From Typha latifolia (lineage: Eukaryota; Streptophyta; Magnoliopsida; Poales; Typhaceae), in contig CM034106.1 of the NCBI GenBank assembly GCA_019914945.1, positions 6,634,001-6,698,000 on the forward strand: a stretch of 64,000 nt of DNA. The letters are read 5' to 3'. A model generated the notes under the pieces. It searched no databases. It was not told where the DNA came from and saw only the letters and a list, made by a program, of their open reading frames with translations. Within the stretch, counting starts at the first letter, position 1. Every line of letters begins with the position of its first letter. Shown one piece after another: positions 34,442 to 64,000 of the stretch. A program made the position numbers and the translations under genes.

Positions 34442-34590
34442 TTAACTAAATGACCCCTTAATTAAGTGTTTTCAAAGGTTAGTACTTTAAAAGTTAATTA
34501 GTAAGCATGCATGCTCAAGATAGCTAGGGAACGTATAGTCAGAGTACTTTAAGATATCTCTGTACAAACTGTGCAATCAGTTATTTATAA

Positions 34591-34673
34591 AGCTCGATTT
34601 ATAAATAGTGAAAATATTAGGTATAAATCATAATTATATTATAAAAGTAGAGTAATTATATACAAATTTTTCT
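34591..34673 (+). repeat. TTTGCATATA-family MITE, right-end fragment
   Basis: Matches the right end of the 37323-37746 element (GTATAAATCATAATTATATT, then TATATACAAATTTTTCT). It may once have paired with the left-end copy at 33013, with the MULE-type element inserted in between. Confidence 0.6.
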
Positions 34674-35121
34674 AAAAAAAAAATCTAAAGTTATAATCTC
34701 GTTAGAGTATCTATGAATCTACATAATGGTGTAAAATGTGTAGCGACGTGATGCAAACAATGGAGCTCATGTACAGATTACTTTTCTTTTTTCTTTTTTT
34801 CTTTTTAAAAAAAGATTCGGAATCAGACCCTAATTAAACTTTAGAGCTGTAGAAATCATTTATGGTTCCATGTTGCTACCGGCAGCTGACATGTTCCTCA
34901 CTTAAAATGTATCGCAATTAGGTCAACTAGTTATCAGTTGGCTAAGAACAATGATTAACATAACCAATTAACAAACACAACATCTCTATCTGATATTCAT
35001 AAATAACAAACTACTTAGGCTAACCAAATCTATAAATAAATCGAGAGGAGAGGAAAGGAAAAGAGAATAACAAATCTAAGCCCCTGAGAGAAACAAACAC
35101 AAACACAAACCCTAAACCTAG
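34674..35121. other. 3' flank of the early nodulin-like gene
   Basis: AT-rich, no gene. The part next to 35122 would hold the 3' UTR of the minus-strand gene. A pyrimidine/A-run stretch occurs near 34780-34815. Confidence 0.35.
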
Positions 35122-35959
35122 CTAATAAAAGAAAACAACGCTCAGCACACCCCCTAACACTGCCATGAAAGCGGTGGAGTATCCAGCTACAGCCAAGGAG
35201 GCACCAGAGCTCTCCTGGTGACCAGATGGTCCTTCCCATGAGCCATGCCCGGACCCTCCGCTGCCACCCGGCTGCAACCCCGGCGCCGGTCCGGGGCTAC
35301 CGACGGTGACTTCGGGATGCACCATTACGCGTATGATGAGCCTCTGGCCGGCCTCGCAGTGCCCGGCCGTCCCGCTGATGAAGTAGAAGAAGCCGTACCG
35401 GTCGAAGCGGAACGTCGTGTTCCCATCGGCGAACTCGAGGAGAGGCGCTGTCGTGTTGCACTCGCTGTAGGCTTTGCGGTCCACGAGGAGCACCGAGTCG
35501 TTCACGTACTTGAAATCTGCACGCATGATTATTGATTGATTTACCCGTGATGCAGTTATCATTTGTTATATATATGAAGTTCAAAATGTTCTGAATACTG
35601 CTTCGTGATCACAACTATTCTGCTAGCTAACTCTCTCCTCAAATAAAAAACGAAGCGTAGTCAGGGAATCAGATTCTTTTTAATTCTTGTTTCGTTGTTG
35701 TGTTTCAAAAGTATAGAAGAAACAAATTAAGAGCTAGTAACTTACAAACGTAGTCGCCGACATGAAATCGGCTCCTCATGGCCCAATGGTTGTAACTCTC
35801 GGTGTCGTCAGCACCCGGAACTTTCCAACCCTTCGATCCGCCCACGTGGAACTCCAAAGCCGATTCCACCGGCGACATCAGAAGAGAAACAAAGATGAAG
35901 AGAGAGAAGAAGAAGAAGAAGAGGCGGTTAAGACCATTAGATGGTGCAAGAGAAGCCAT
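35122..35959 (-). CDS. ENODL: Early nodulin-like protein (phytocyanin fold), 2 exons
   Basis: Exons 35959-35746 (donor GTAAGT) and 35516-35122 (acceptor GTGCAG) join in phase to 202 residues. The intron splits the codon after HVGDYV, the usual phytocyanin intron site. Residues 1-34 are a signal peptide with a Phe-rich hydrophobic core. The plastocyanin-like domain runs about 36-137 (HVGGSKGWKVP, FHVGDYVYFKY, YSECN, DGNTTFRF, FYFISGTAGHCEAGQRL), with Cys91 and Cys125 as the likely disulfide. The first His and the Cys copper ligands are replaced (Asp78 and the ISG segment), as in early nodulin-like proteins, so copper binding is unlikely. A Pro/Gly/Ser-rich stretch and a hydrophobic C-terminus suggest arabinogalactan modification and a GPI anchor. 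The longer upstream frame is 5' UTR. Confidence 0.95.
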
Positions 35960-35969
35960 TGTTGTGTGT

Positions 35970-35992
35970 CGAGAGAGAGAGAGAGAGAGAGC
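35970..35992. repeat. (GA)n microsatellite in the ENODL 5' UTR
   Basis: About eleven GA units lie just upstream of the start codon; they read as CT repeats in the transcript. Such tracts are frequent in plant 5' UTRs. Confidence 0.85.
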
Positions 35993-36073
35993 GATAGTTA
36001 GAGCTTCTCCTTTCTGTGGATGAGTACTATGAAAGGTTTTGATTGTTTGAGAGAGAGAAGGGAGGGAAAGAGA

Positions 36074-36084
36074 GTAGTTATATG
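36074..36084 (-). promoter_or_regulatory. Candidate TATA box of ENODL
   Basis: On the minus strand, CCCATATAACT lies about 120 bases upstream of the ATG and just upstream of a pyrimidine-rich leader. It is the best TATA-like match in the region; no other evidence supports it. Confidence 0.4.
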
Positions 36085-36499
36085 GGCTGTGATCTCTCTG
36101 CCTCCGCAGTATTAGGTTGGAGAGGGGAAGAGAGTGGATGGGTGTGTGAAGACTGGGGTAGTTACCACGTCCACGTTTCAGCATATCATAAGGTAGATGG
36201 AGGGAGTATGGTCTACGTGTGGGAGTTATGGATTTGAAAAGGTCAACTTCGTTGGAACGTGGCTCTCATCATCGATATATTTTGGATCTTTACGAGATTA
36301 ATATGTAATCCAACTATGGACAGGGTAGTCAAAAGTAATCGAGCATGGTTTGATACTAGAGTCGATCAAACTTGGCTCCAAAGCCTTCCAAGGCTCAGAA
36401 AGTAGGATTGAATAGAGTTCGGCTTGAGAAGGTTAATTAATACATTCATCCATACATATTTAACCACGCTGAGACGCACGTATTCACATATCTAAACAC

Positions 36500-36504
36500 A
36501 ATCG

Positions 36505-36536
<32 letters not shown>

Positions 36537-36700
36537 CATACATACATACCTACATACGTACACACGAAGTTCATGTGTATAGATACGTACATGCGTAGAT
36601 ACGTACATGTGTAAGTACGTTCACACAAACGTACGTATACATACATACATGTGTATGTACATACATACATACATACATGTACCGTGCATAAATTACATGC
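36500..36700. repeat. (CATA)n microsatellite
   Basis: About 200 bp of imperfect CATA/TACA tetranucleotide repeats, interrupted by ACGTACGT variants. The minus-strand frame over it is an artefact of the repeat. Confidence 0.92.
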
Positions 36701-36719
36701 ATACATACCGGGTGACAAG

Positions 36720-37320
36720 TTAATTCGACTCGATAATATGACATGGTAACATAATTTTTAAATAAATTTGAATTTAGCTTAATCTGGTCAGGATACTCGT
36801 TTAGTCTAATTATTAAACGATTGTATTCATTTATTATCTCAATTTATTTAACCCATTTATTATCTGACACGCCACCATTTAAAGCTCCGGAGACGGGATT
36901 TCTGTCATAACCAATTTGTTAGCATACAATTTTCTTTGGGTCAAGCTTACGATTTTGGTGGACTTTTGGTGGATTAAAGGGATTGAACTCTCCCCCAAAA
37001 AGAAAAGTGGGACGGATAGTCTATTGCTGCCTAGCGGTATCGATAGAAAATTGTAAGTATAAATTAGTCGTATTTTATTTTTTCTCTTAGCTATATATTG
37101 TTTATAAAGAATAAAACTAATAATAAATTGGTAGAAGTTGATGCTCCTGTTATTAAGGAAACAGTTATAAGGATAAACAATAAAAAAATATTTAAATTCT
37201 AATTTTTTATTAATTAATCTAGTTACATATGTAAAATATCTTATATACCCTTTAATTTATTAACAGATAAAAATTATTTTTATAAATAATTGGTTAGTAT
37301 GGAACGTTACTTAAAAAATA
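36720..37320. other. AT-rich non-coding DNA
   Basis: No gene or bounded element is visible. Confidence 0.35.
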
Positions 37321-37322
37321 AT

Positions 37323-37746
37323 GGAAATTTGCATATAACACCTTTTCTTTTAATAAAATTATAGTTTATACTCTATATTTTTACTATTTACAAATCGAGC
37401 CTTATGATTTAATAAATATACGCAGAAAATACCTTGTCGTTAGATCAGTTAGTTAAACTTAACTAAATCTCTTAATTAAATTAACTATACTAAAAAAATT
37501 ATAAAAATACTCTCAACCAAGTCATACTAAGGGTACTTTAGTCATTCTAGAAATAATGGCATTTTAGTCATTTTAGAAATAATAGTTATCTACTTAACGG
37601 AATATTCTCATAGCATTAGTTTAAATCTAATATAGAGTATTGTTTGCACATATTTGATAAATTATAGGGCTTGTTTTGTAAATAGTAAAAATATAGAGTG
37701 TAAATCATAATTATGTTATAAAGTCGGGTGTTATATACAAATTTTC
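37323..37746. mobile_element. TTTGCATATA-family MITE, fuller copy
   Basis: The left end GGAAATTTGCATATAACACC is mirrored by the right end (inverted, AGAAAATTTGTATATAACAC), with the inverted match continuing about 70 bp (AATTATAGTTTATACTCTAT, TTTTTACTATTTACAAA). Total about 424 bp, no coding sequence. Flanks are A-rich, so a target duplication cannot be judged. Related ends occur at 33013, 34591 and about 39700. Confidence 0.8.
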
Positions 37747-38689
37747 TATAAAAAAAAAGTAAAGAAACGTGGAGCTATTCTAAGTCAACAATATAGTTAA
37801 CTCTGGTACTTAACCAAAGACTAAATACATTTGTAAGTAAGTAATATTACTCCCATAATTGAAAAAGTAGTAGGTAATATTACTTCAAGACTTTACGAAA
37901 GGCTTACTGCTTTACTGCTAAGGAACAGATACTAAAAATAGTTTATCGAAACTTAGCTTTATGTTCAAAATCCATAAAATATTATTCCCAATATTTGTAG
38001 ATGAATTCAAATTAAACCCATACTTTTTTCATGAACTAATAGAAGGATACACTGTTACAATGGCCAGACTAATAACTAATCAATGTGGAATTATAGCCTT
38101 ATGATAATCTATAACTTTTTTCTCACACCTAAAGAAATATAATTGTCTACCTAATTTTATTCATAAATCCATTGCCATCTGCTTACCCTCTACTAGTGTG
38201 AACCATTTATTCTGGATCAAGCTCTTAGCCGTACATATAAACATCTTATTCTAGTAGAAGCCATCTTATTCTAGTATAGTAAGTAAACAATCACTTATCA
38301 TAATACTTGTTTATAATACCTATTTATTTCTCTTCTCTTTTTTCATCTAATATTTTTATATTTATTATTACTATTTTACCTTAGAAAAGATATTAATGAT
38401 AAAATAACTAAAATGATCTTGTTTTTATTAAATATATGCATACGGAGAGAAAATTTAGAATGACTTAGTAATACAAAATAAAATTGAGAGAGATGAAGTG
38501 ATTTTCACAACATAATAGTAAAATATATTTAACTGAAACTTTTATTGGTGCCCTATTTATTCATATGGGATCTCCAAAAAAGCCAACAAATGATAGCCAA
38601 TTTGCTAAAATGTCAGAAAAATTTGTATTTTTGATAAGATCTCCCCTTTTGGTTAAGGTTCATTGTCTTCCAATTATCAGATCATGACT

Positions 38690-39120
38690 TATTTTGGCAC
38701 GGAAATTTGTAAATATACTCTCGAAATATACCGTTATCGGATCGACGTGAAATTTGGATATGTTGTAGCCCCAGAAAAGAGTTTTTCAATAATTTAAGTT
38801 TCAAGTGGATCGGATGAGAGAATATCGAGATATCGTCTGATTAGTGGACGAACGTCAGGGGGTTTGATCAGGATTCGTGGATTGAGGCACGAGATCCTAG
38901 GATGATGGTGGTTAGAGGTGGACCGGCATTAATGGGGTGGCACCGGTGAAAAGTGGTGGTGGAAGGGTTAGGGCAAGTGTTGGATATATTGGAAGAAAGG
39001 GGAGAGAGGGTCACCCCTAAGGGACTAGGGTGATTGGTCGGTCGAGAGAGGTTAGAAGCGGCGTTGCCGGGGATTGAGAGAACAAAACAAAACTCAATTA
39101 TTCAATAATGACTCTATAGT
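38690..39120. repeat. LTR- or leader-like GC-richer segment
   Basis: This stretch, with AATTTGGATATGTTGTAGCC and a guanine-rich run GGTGGACCGGCATTAATGGG, ends GAGAACAAAACAAAACTCAA. It resembles plant LTR regulatory regions in style, but no partner LTR or coding region is seen. Confidence 0.35.
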
Positions 39121-39187
39121 TGCCATTTACATCCTTTAGAGGTTAAACAAACAATTCAAAATTAACCCTAAACAATACATTATCGTT

Positions 39188-39235
39188 AACCGCGTTCGAA
39201 CGTGCCCGCTCGCGTTTGAACGCACCTAATTCGCT
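39188..39235. repeat. Isolated GCGTTCGAACG palindrome pair
   Basis: CCGCGTTCGAACGTGCCCGC followed by CGCGTTTGAACGCACC repeats the palindrome word of the Sirevirus-like LTR, 23 kb away, with no other LTR sequence around it. Confidence 0.6.
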
Positions 39236-39244
39236 CTTCTCTGG

Positions 39245-39600
39245 ATTAACAACCTGCAAATTTAGGTGGACTCTAAAATTCTTATCCAGATAATTAATGA
39301 AGGTGATGGACCTTTGAGTAGCAGAAGTATCATCGGAGATATTAAGCAAATGATGAGACAATTCATCAAAATCAAGATAAATCACATCTATAGAGAAGCT
39401 AGTTTTGCTGCTAACTGGTTGGCCAACTACTCCCGTGCCAAATGTTTCCTTATTTTGTTGGGATGGCTCTGTCATTCTGGAGTTCATCTCTATTTTATAT
39501 AAAGATGCTGGTAGAGTTTTGTATAGGAAAGGCAGTTTGATGTAGTGTTTTGAGGTTCATGGCCTGTTTTGTGCAACCAAGTAAATTTGCAAAAGTAAAA
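39245..39600 (+). mobile_element. LINE RNase H 3' fragment
   Basis: Encodes VDSKILIQIINEGDG, then HIYREASFAANWLANYSRAK, the C-terminal part of LINE RNase H, followed by an A-rich end near 39590-39610. The first catalytic residues are absent. Confidence 0.75.
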
Positions 39601-39699
39601 AGAGAAAAAAGTAAAATAAGAAGCAAAATAATAGATTCAGGGTGGATGGAATATTCTTATACGTCCAAAGAAATTAGCTCAGAGTAAGTTGATAAAATA

Positions 39700-39770
39700 T
39701 AAGGTTTGATTTGTAAACATTATAACAAATATGTGAAATGAATAGGTGTTAAATGCAAATTTTCCAATGT
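39700..39770 (+). repeat. TTTGCATATA-family right-end trace
   Basis: GGTTTGATTTGTAAAC and AGGTGTTAAATGCAAATTTT resemble the right end of the 37323-37746 MITE. Confidence 0.4.
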
Positions 39771-40600
39771 TCAAAAAGTGATAGGTAGAGTGTACTAGAA
39801 AATCAATCACTTTTCTACCACTACTTTTTTTTAAAATTAAATACCACTATTTCCAATCTTTCTTCACAAATGAAACAAAACTAAACTGGCGTAGGCTCGT
39901 GAGTCAAGACAGACTTCCACGTGCTTCATCAACCAGTCTACTCACCAGTCTACTACCTACTTCTGGACAAGTAAATATAAATTGGTTTCTTTTACACATA
40001 AGCCCCTATAAAATTTGACAGATGTAAACTAAATCGCTACAACTTCTCAGTCAAGAAAATATTTTTAAAAATTTGTCTAACTGAATAGATGAAAGAAATT
40101 ACCACTATCTTCCTTTCATATTCTTCATCTTGTCCTCTATATTAGTTTCTCTAAATAAATTTTAAATTAATATTTTCTAGTTATTTCAAAATTCACTCCT
40201 CGATAATTCACTTTTTAACCCCTACCCATTTTAAATTACCTTTTAATTTTATTTATTTTGGCTATAAAATAATTGTAACTCCCTTGTACCTATTTAAGTG
40301 GATAAAGTAAATATCGCTTGCAAATATTAGACGTTGATTTTGTCTTTTCTAATGTTGTACTTGTTGATAAAGAGAATTACATTACAACATTTTGTGGAAA
40401 GATAAGATGAACCAATCATAAGCTAATAATATTTATTTCTTTTGCACCCCACAACCTATTTAAGCTTATTTTTGCAATGATCCTATATTCTATAAATGAG
40501 TTCAGGGGTTTGAGTGTAATTATAGTTATAAATAATTTTATCAAAGTAAATCTATATTGGCTTGGTTTGTGTCAGTCACGTATATCACGCTTTGCAATAT
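39771..40600. other. Upstream flank of the thiolase gene
   Basis: AT-rich, no gene seen. It should contain the thiolase promoter; TATTTAAATC at about 40598-40607 is a weak TATA-like candidate just before the pyrimidine-rich leader. Confidence 0.3.
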
Positions 40601-40639
40601 TTAAATCTTAGAAGGGGTGAAGTGTAATCAAGTACGTCT

Positions 40640-41213
40640 CCATCTACTTCTTCCTCTTCCTCTTCCTCTTCTCTCCTTCCATCCAGAGATCCGAAGCCAA
40701 AGGTGGGAACTTTTATTCATTGTCTCCTCCCATAAACCCTACCAAATCTCCCACATCTCTTTTTCGATCTACTCAACCGTATTTTTCCCAATCCATTCTC
40801 GATCTCTTCGCTGTAAATTTGGATCAATTTCGTTGTAAATTTGGATCGTCTTCATTATTATTGGATTGTCGTATAGTATCTCTTTTTATTTTCTTTTCGG
40901 CTGTGTTGCATTTCCCGTATCGTCTTTTTTGCTCGTTTTCTTTTGATCCTTGTAAATCGTAAGTTTTGCAATTTGATATCAACGATAATTTTTCTTTTTT
41001 ATTTGAATAAAAATAACTCTCTTTTCTTTTTCTGCTTAATAGGATTTTTTTGGCGGGTTATTAAATGATACATTACATGGGAGAGCAAATCTCTTTGCTT
41101 TATTATTTGATTTTTTGTCCATAACTCCATCTGATTTATTTTTTCGCTTGATATGCTCATCTCTTGTTATATTCTTGTTTAGCTCCTGAAGTTATTTGTA
41201 TCTGGATATACTG
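40640..41213 (+). other. Thiolase 5' leader with probable intron
   Basis: A CTTCCT-rich leader (about 40640-40690) is followed by a possible donor at 40959 (ATC|GTAAGT) or 40703 (AAAG|GTGGGA), and an acceptor TTCTTGTTTAG ending at 41182, leaving a short untranslated segment before the ATG at 41214. The leader intron is inferred from splice-like signals only. Confidence 0.5.
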
Positions 41214-60731
<19,518 letters not shown>

Positions 60732-61634
60732 GTATCTGTAACCATGTTCAATTATATTTTCTGTACACTTAGTAGGAAGGCCTTATTTCTGTGCATTGTC
60801 TAAATTGTACCACAGTACTGCTAGAAGTTCTAACATGCTAATTGGTATTTATACTTTAATTGTCTGTAATAAGTGTCATATGGTATATCTTGTAGCATAT
60901 TACTCAATTCCTCTTCGCTCAAATTTGTTATTCAGTTATTCATCTTTGCCTTCATCTGTGGTCTTATAAATCTTCTATTATTTGTCTACAATACTTCTCT
61001 TTAGCAAAGTAACAAGGAACAACTTAAAATTGATATTGTTATACTGGAAAGAGTAGACTATAACATGCATAAGGTTCTTATGTGATATCTTTTCCAATTA
61101 TATTTAGAACTCTCCTTCATTCTCTGAGAAGGACCCATGGCTTACTAATTTTTCATGAATCATGGATATCTAAACTATTTTGCAGGCCTCGTTTGGGCCC
61201 ATTACCTACTGTTTGCCCTTTTCTTATTTAATTGGCCTCATAACATAAAGGTGTTGGCTATATTGCAAGTGGGAAACTTATTGTCATGCACTCATGCTTT
61301 CTTAAGGATAATGTGTTGTTCCTTGTGTATTTATAATATGGCTTATATGAAACTTAAATCTGAGAGACTATTGGTATTTCAAACTTAGCTTATTAGGTCT
61401 ATTGGTATTTCAAACTAAGGATAATGTGTTGTTCTGTTACTTAGACACCCAACTGTCTTGACCTATTGTGCAATATTTAAAAGCTTTGGTTATATTATAT
61501 TTTAAATCTCCTTTTATGATCCCAAAAACTGGTTATTAGGATTTGGAAGCACGTGCAATCTCTTCATCACTTGTTAATATTCTTTTGCGCATGGCTGCCT
61601 TTAAATCATCACACAACGTCAATTAGTTTTTATT
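60732..61634. other. Thiolase intron 8, first part
   Basis: Starts with the donor GTATCTG. A short direct repeat (TATTGGTATTTCAAACT with AAGGATAATGTGTTGTTC) occurs twice at about 61300-61435. No exon or element was recognised. Confidence 0.4.
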
Positions 61635-62366
61635 AAGGTTCTAAGTATCGGAATTAGGATCTAAATCAGCCGTCTGAAAAAAAAATGATATGTATTGGCG
61701 GTATCGGCCATCCCTATATTTTAAAATAATTTTTAAAATACAGAAAAATTCTAAAAGTTTTAGAAAAAATAATAATAAGAAATAAGTATAAATTATTCAT
61801 ATATGAAATCTAAAAAATAAAAAGAAAAATACAATTGTCTAAATCTCAATCTCTCTCTCCGTCTCACACAAATAACAAACTTTTTCTAACTCTCTCCCAC
61901 TAACTCTCCCACTAACTCTCCCAGCCATCTCATCTCTAATCTCAATCTCACTCATTTAATAAAAAAATCTGATCTCCCTCAAAATCTCTTCCTCTCCCTC
62001 TCCCTTTCCCTCTCCGACTCTTCCTCTCTCTCGCACTCTCACTCTTCCTCTCTCTCCTAAGCTAATTCTTCCCCAACATATTCAGCCTCTTTTAATATTC
62101 GACAAACTCCTCCGACGTAGATCTGGCTCCGTTGACCTTAGATATATAATTTTTTCCTTTATTCTCTCTCTCTCTCTGATGAGCTCCCTACCCTCTCTTT
62201 CTTTCTCTCACTCTCTTCTCTCTCTTTCTCCATTTCTCTCTCCCGTTTCGGTTCGTCTCGGCCGAAACAATTGAAATTTGTTCGATTTGGTTTAGGTATC
62301 GGTCGATTTGGCCGATTTGGCCGATACCCCCCCCAATTGGCTGACTCGGATCGGCTGGGAACCATG
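61635..62366 (+). mobile_element. TATCGG-family element, copy 7
   Basis: The 732-bp element opens AAGGTTCTAAGTATCGGAAT and ends GCTGGGAACCATG. Flanks GTTTTTATT (61626-61634) and GTTTTTGTA (62367-62375) agree at seven of nine positions. It has a long CTCTCTCCC-type core and a right end with GGTATCGGTCGATTTGGCCG repeats. Confidence 0.85.
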
Positions 62367-62840
62367 GTTTTTGTAATGCTTATTTTCTTTCACCATATCT
62401 TGTGATTTTATGTTGTTATCTCTTTCTTCGCCGTTATATCCTCTAATACTGATTGAATAAATGTATTACCTTTGTCTTCTCATCATTTATTCTTCCTCAT
62501 AGGAGTCTGTTAAAAAATCAGCAAACTTTTGGTGGATTTTTTGGTATGAGCAACTGGTTCTTTCAGCTTCTGCTTCATCTCTATTTAATTCTTTTCTTTT
62601 TATATGTCTAATGTGTGTTTTTCATTTGCATTCTTTCATAATGAAGTATAGCTAATTCTATATGAAATTGTGTGAAATTCCCTTGTTCATGTCACAAAGA
62701 GAGATATATAGCAAGACCATATTGTGTAAGCCATAAGAATTAATTTTTGTCTCTATCAAAATAAGGATAAGACACATTCTCCCTCCCTAGACGTTCATTT
62801 GCTCTAGCCTTATGCTACAGTGAGCATAATAAGATATATG

Positions 62841-63010
62841 GTTAATTACAACCACACCCCCTGAACTATATATGGTTTTTACGAGAATCCCATAAACTTT
62901 TTTAGTTTACAACGTTCTCCCTAAACTTTGAATCTAAGTGAAAAGGCAAGTGGTAGTGACAGAATACACCTAATGACTATTATACCCCTAATTAATATAT
63001 CACAATATTA
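62841..63010 (+). repeat. MULE-like terminal inverted repeat, left end
   Basis: GGTTAATTACAACCACACCC, then CCTGAACTATATATGGTTTT and TACGAGAATCCC, follows the same block order as the inverted terminus at 30885-30700. It faces right, toward the bHLH fragment. Its partner, if any, lies beyond 64000. Confidence 0.6.
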
Positions 63011-63059
63011 TTAATGAAAAATAAATAAATAAAATTAGCAAATTACATAGTTACAATTA

Positions 63060-63552
63060 AATAACTTAACCTCTCTTCTCTCTCCACTCGTCTTCTACCT
63101 TGTGTTCATCGACTTTTGGAGGTGCTGAGGTTTCAAGATCTCTCCCCTCATCTTCATTCTTCCCTCCTTCTAATCTCTCCCCCTTCCTCCTTCCATCCCT
63201 TCTATTATCTCCCTCCCCGACGACGTTACTGCCATTGCCCCCACGGGCGAGGGTGCCAGTATTTAGGCTCGCATCGTTCATGGGTTTGATTTTATTGGCT
63301 GCTTGAACTTTTGAATCTCAAGAGCCATTAGATGCCATTAACCTAGCTTTTATCTCTATTTGTGATCTCTAAATTGTGTTTTTGGCTTTTGATCTCAACT
63401 TGGTTGTGCCAACAATTTTTATAGATCCTTGGAATGGTTTGGTTGTCGATTTGGTTTTTGCTGTACTGTTGATATCTGGAAAAAAGGTACATAGGTGATC
63501 CATTTTCCCATTATTTGATTGATTTAGTTTTCATAAGGTGAGGAATATAGAG
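63060..63552 (+). other. Leader-like sequence before the bHLH fragment
   Basis: A pyrimidine-rich tract (about 63060-63240) with TCTCCCCCTTCCTCCTTCC, then T-rich DNA that looks like the 5' UTR and leader intron of a plant gene. No protein could be assigned. Confidence 0.35.
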
Positions 63553-64000
63553 ATGGATATGAATGCAAAAGATAAATGTGGATTGGAGAAGAATGGTGAT
63601 GATCTGAACTACCCTGGTTCACATGTCTCGACCAACTGGCAATTTGGCAATCCGTTGATCAGTTTGGTGCCAATTGATCCTTCAACTTCCATCTGCCAAG
63701 GAAGCTAGATGGCTTCCTTGGATTCCTTTCCTAATGGCCTCTTGAACCCAAGTCCATCCCACTACCCAGTTAATTCTTCCTTCATCGAGCATGCTGCAAG
63801 GATTCTTGCTTCAATAGCAGCTAGTTTGGTGGCATGCCAAATGCTTCGAAGGATTTCTCGTGTCAGAAAAGTGAAAAGAATCCAACTGAAATTTGTGAAG
63901 ACACCTGCTTGCCTAATGATATTGGATTAGGCAGCAAGACCCCTGAGGTGGTAAACATATGGACAGCCATGAATAGCACGAGCCTGAATATCGACGCCTT
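63553..64000 (+). pseudogene. bHLH transcription factor N-terminal fragment (bHLH49/62/78-like)
   Basis: From the ATG at 63553 the frame reads MDMNAKDKCGLEKNGDDLNY and later NPLISLVP and STSICQGS, characteristic of the N-terminus of the plant bHLH49/62/78-like group. A TAG at 63706-63708 stops it. The same frame resumes MASLDSF and reaches YPVNSSFIEHAAR, the conserved FPxDSxFIERAAR-type motif; then a frameshift moves the next conserved stretch (CFNSS, FGGMPNASKDFS) to another frame with a further stop. Compared with the family, a large part between these motifs is missing. The DNA-binding bHLH domain would lie beyond the window. Read as a pseudogene; sequencing error is less likely because several defects co-occur. 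Confidence 0.72.

Noticed and set aside
36000..36184. N-terminal extension of the early nodulin-like protein
   Set aside because: The signal peptide starts at the ATG at 35959; the upstream part is GA/CT-rich leader without protein-like character.
36506..36718. 70-codon minus-strand frame rich in Tyr-Val-Cys-Met
   Set aside because: It is a translation of the (CATA)n microsatellite.
60732..64000. Searched for thiolase exon 9 (SDGAAA-type start)
   Set aside because: No matching reading with an acceptor was found; it most likely lies beyond the window.

Overview
This is a plant nuclear window dominated by transposable elements. Probable monocot, low confidence: the leading exons are GC-rich inside AT-rich DNA, a Sirevirus-like copia element is present, and introns reach 7-9.5 kb. 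Three host genes and one host-derived pseudogene are supported. (1) A minus-strand three-exon gene (26861 to 24077) encodes a 589-residue protein with a ubiquitin-like N-terminus and a long basic, serine-rich tail; I can follow its splicing but cannot name it. (2) A minus-strand two-exon early nodulin-like (phytocyanin-fold) gene lies at 35959-35122. (3) The first eight coding exons of a plus-strand acetoacetyl-CoA thiolase gene run from 41214 to 60731; the rest lies beyond the window. (4) A broken N-terminal piece of a bHLH transcription factor lies at 63553-64000.

Layout. 1-4920: a decayed L1-type LINE ending in poly(A), then a second LINE fragment. 5292-6142: a non-autonomous hAT element with a perfect 8-bp target duplication. 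7665-16012: a degenerate Sirevirus-like copia element (remnant LTR, gag-pol, extra ORF, polypurine tract, 3' LTR). 16040-23600: LINE debris, a large inverted repeat, an ATTTCAG-rich tract and small elements. 24077-26861: the ubiquitin-like gene. 27970-31090: MULE transposase remains, a GRF zinc finger and a LINE tail. 32340-34680: repeats, including a 998-bp MULE-type element with a perfect 9-bp target duplication. 35122-36100: the early nodulin-like gene. 36500-40600: microsatellite and repeats. 40600-64000: the thiolase gene, with introns 4, 7 and 8 swollen by MULE, copia, hAT and MITE insertions.

The most unusual signal is a family of about 0.6-0.75 kb elements (seven copies here, one truncated) with short CATGGTTC/AAGGTT-type inverted ends, TATCGG-rich subterminal DNA and a pyrimidine- or purine-rich core. 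Four copies have perfect or near-perfect 9-bp target duplications, which points to a Mutator-type non-autonomous family. Six of the seven lie inside thiolase introns, two of them nested in an older element. Nonsense codons and duplicate divergence in the LINE and copia relics fit C-to-T decay at methylated CHG and CpG sites.
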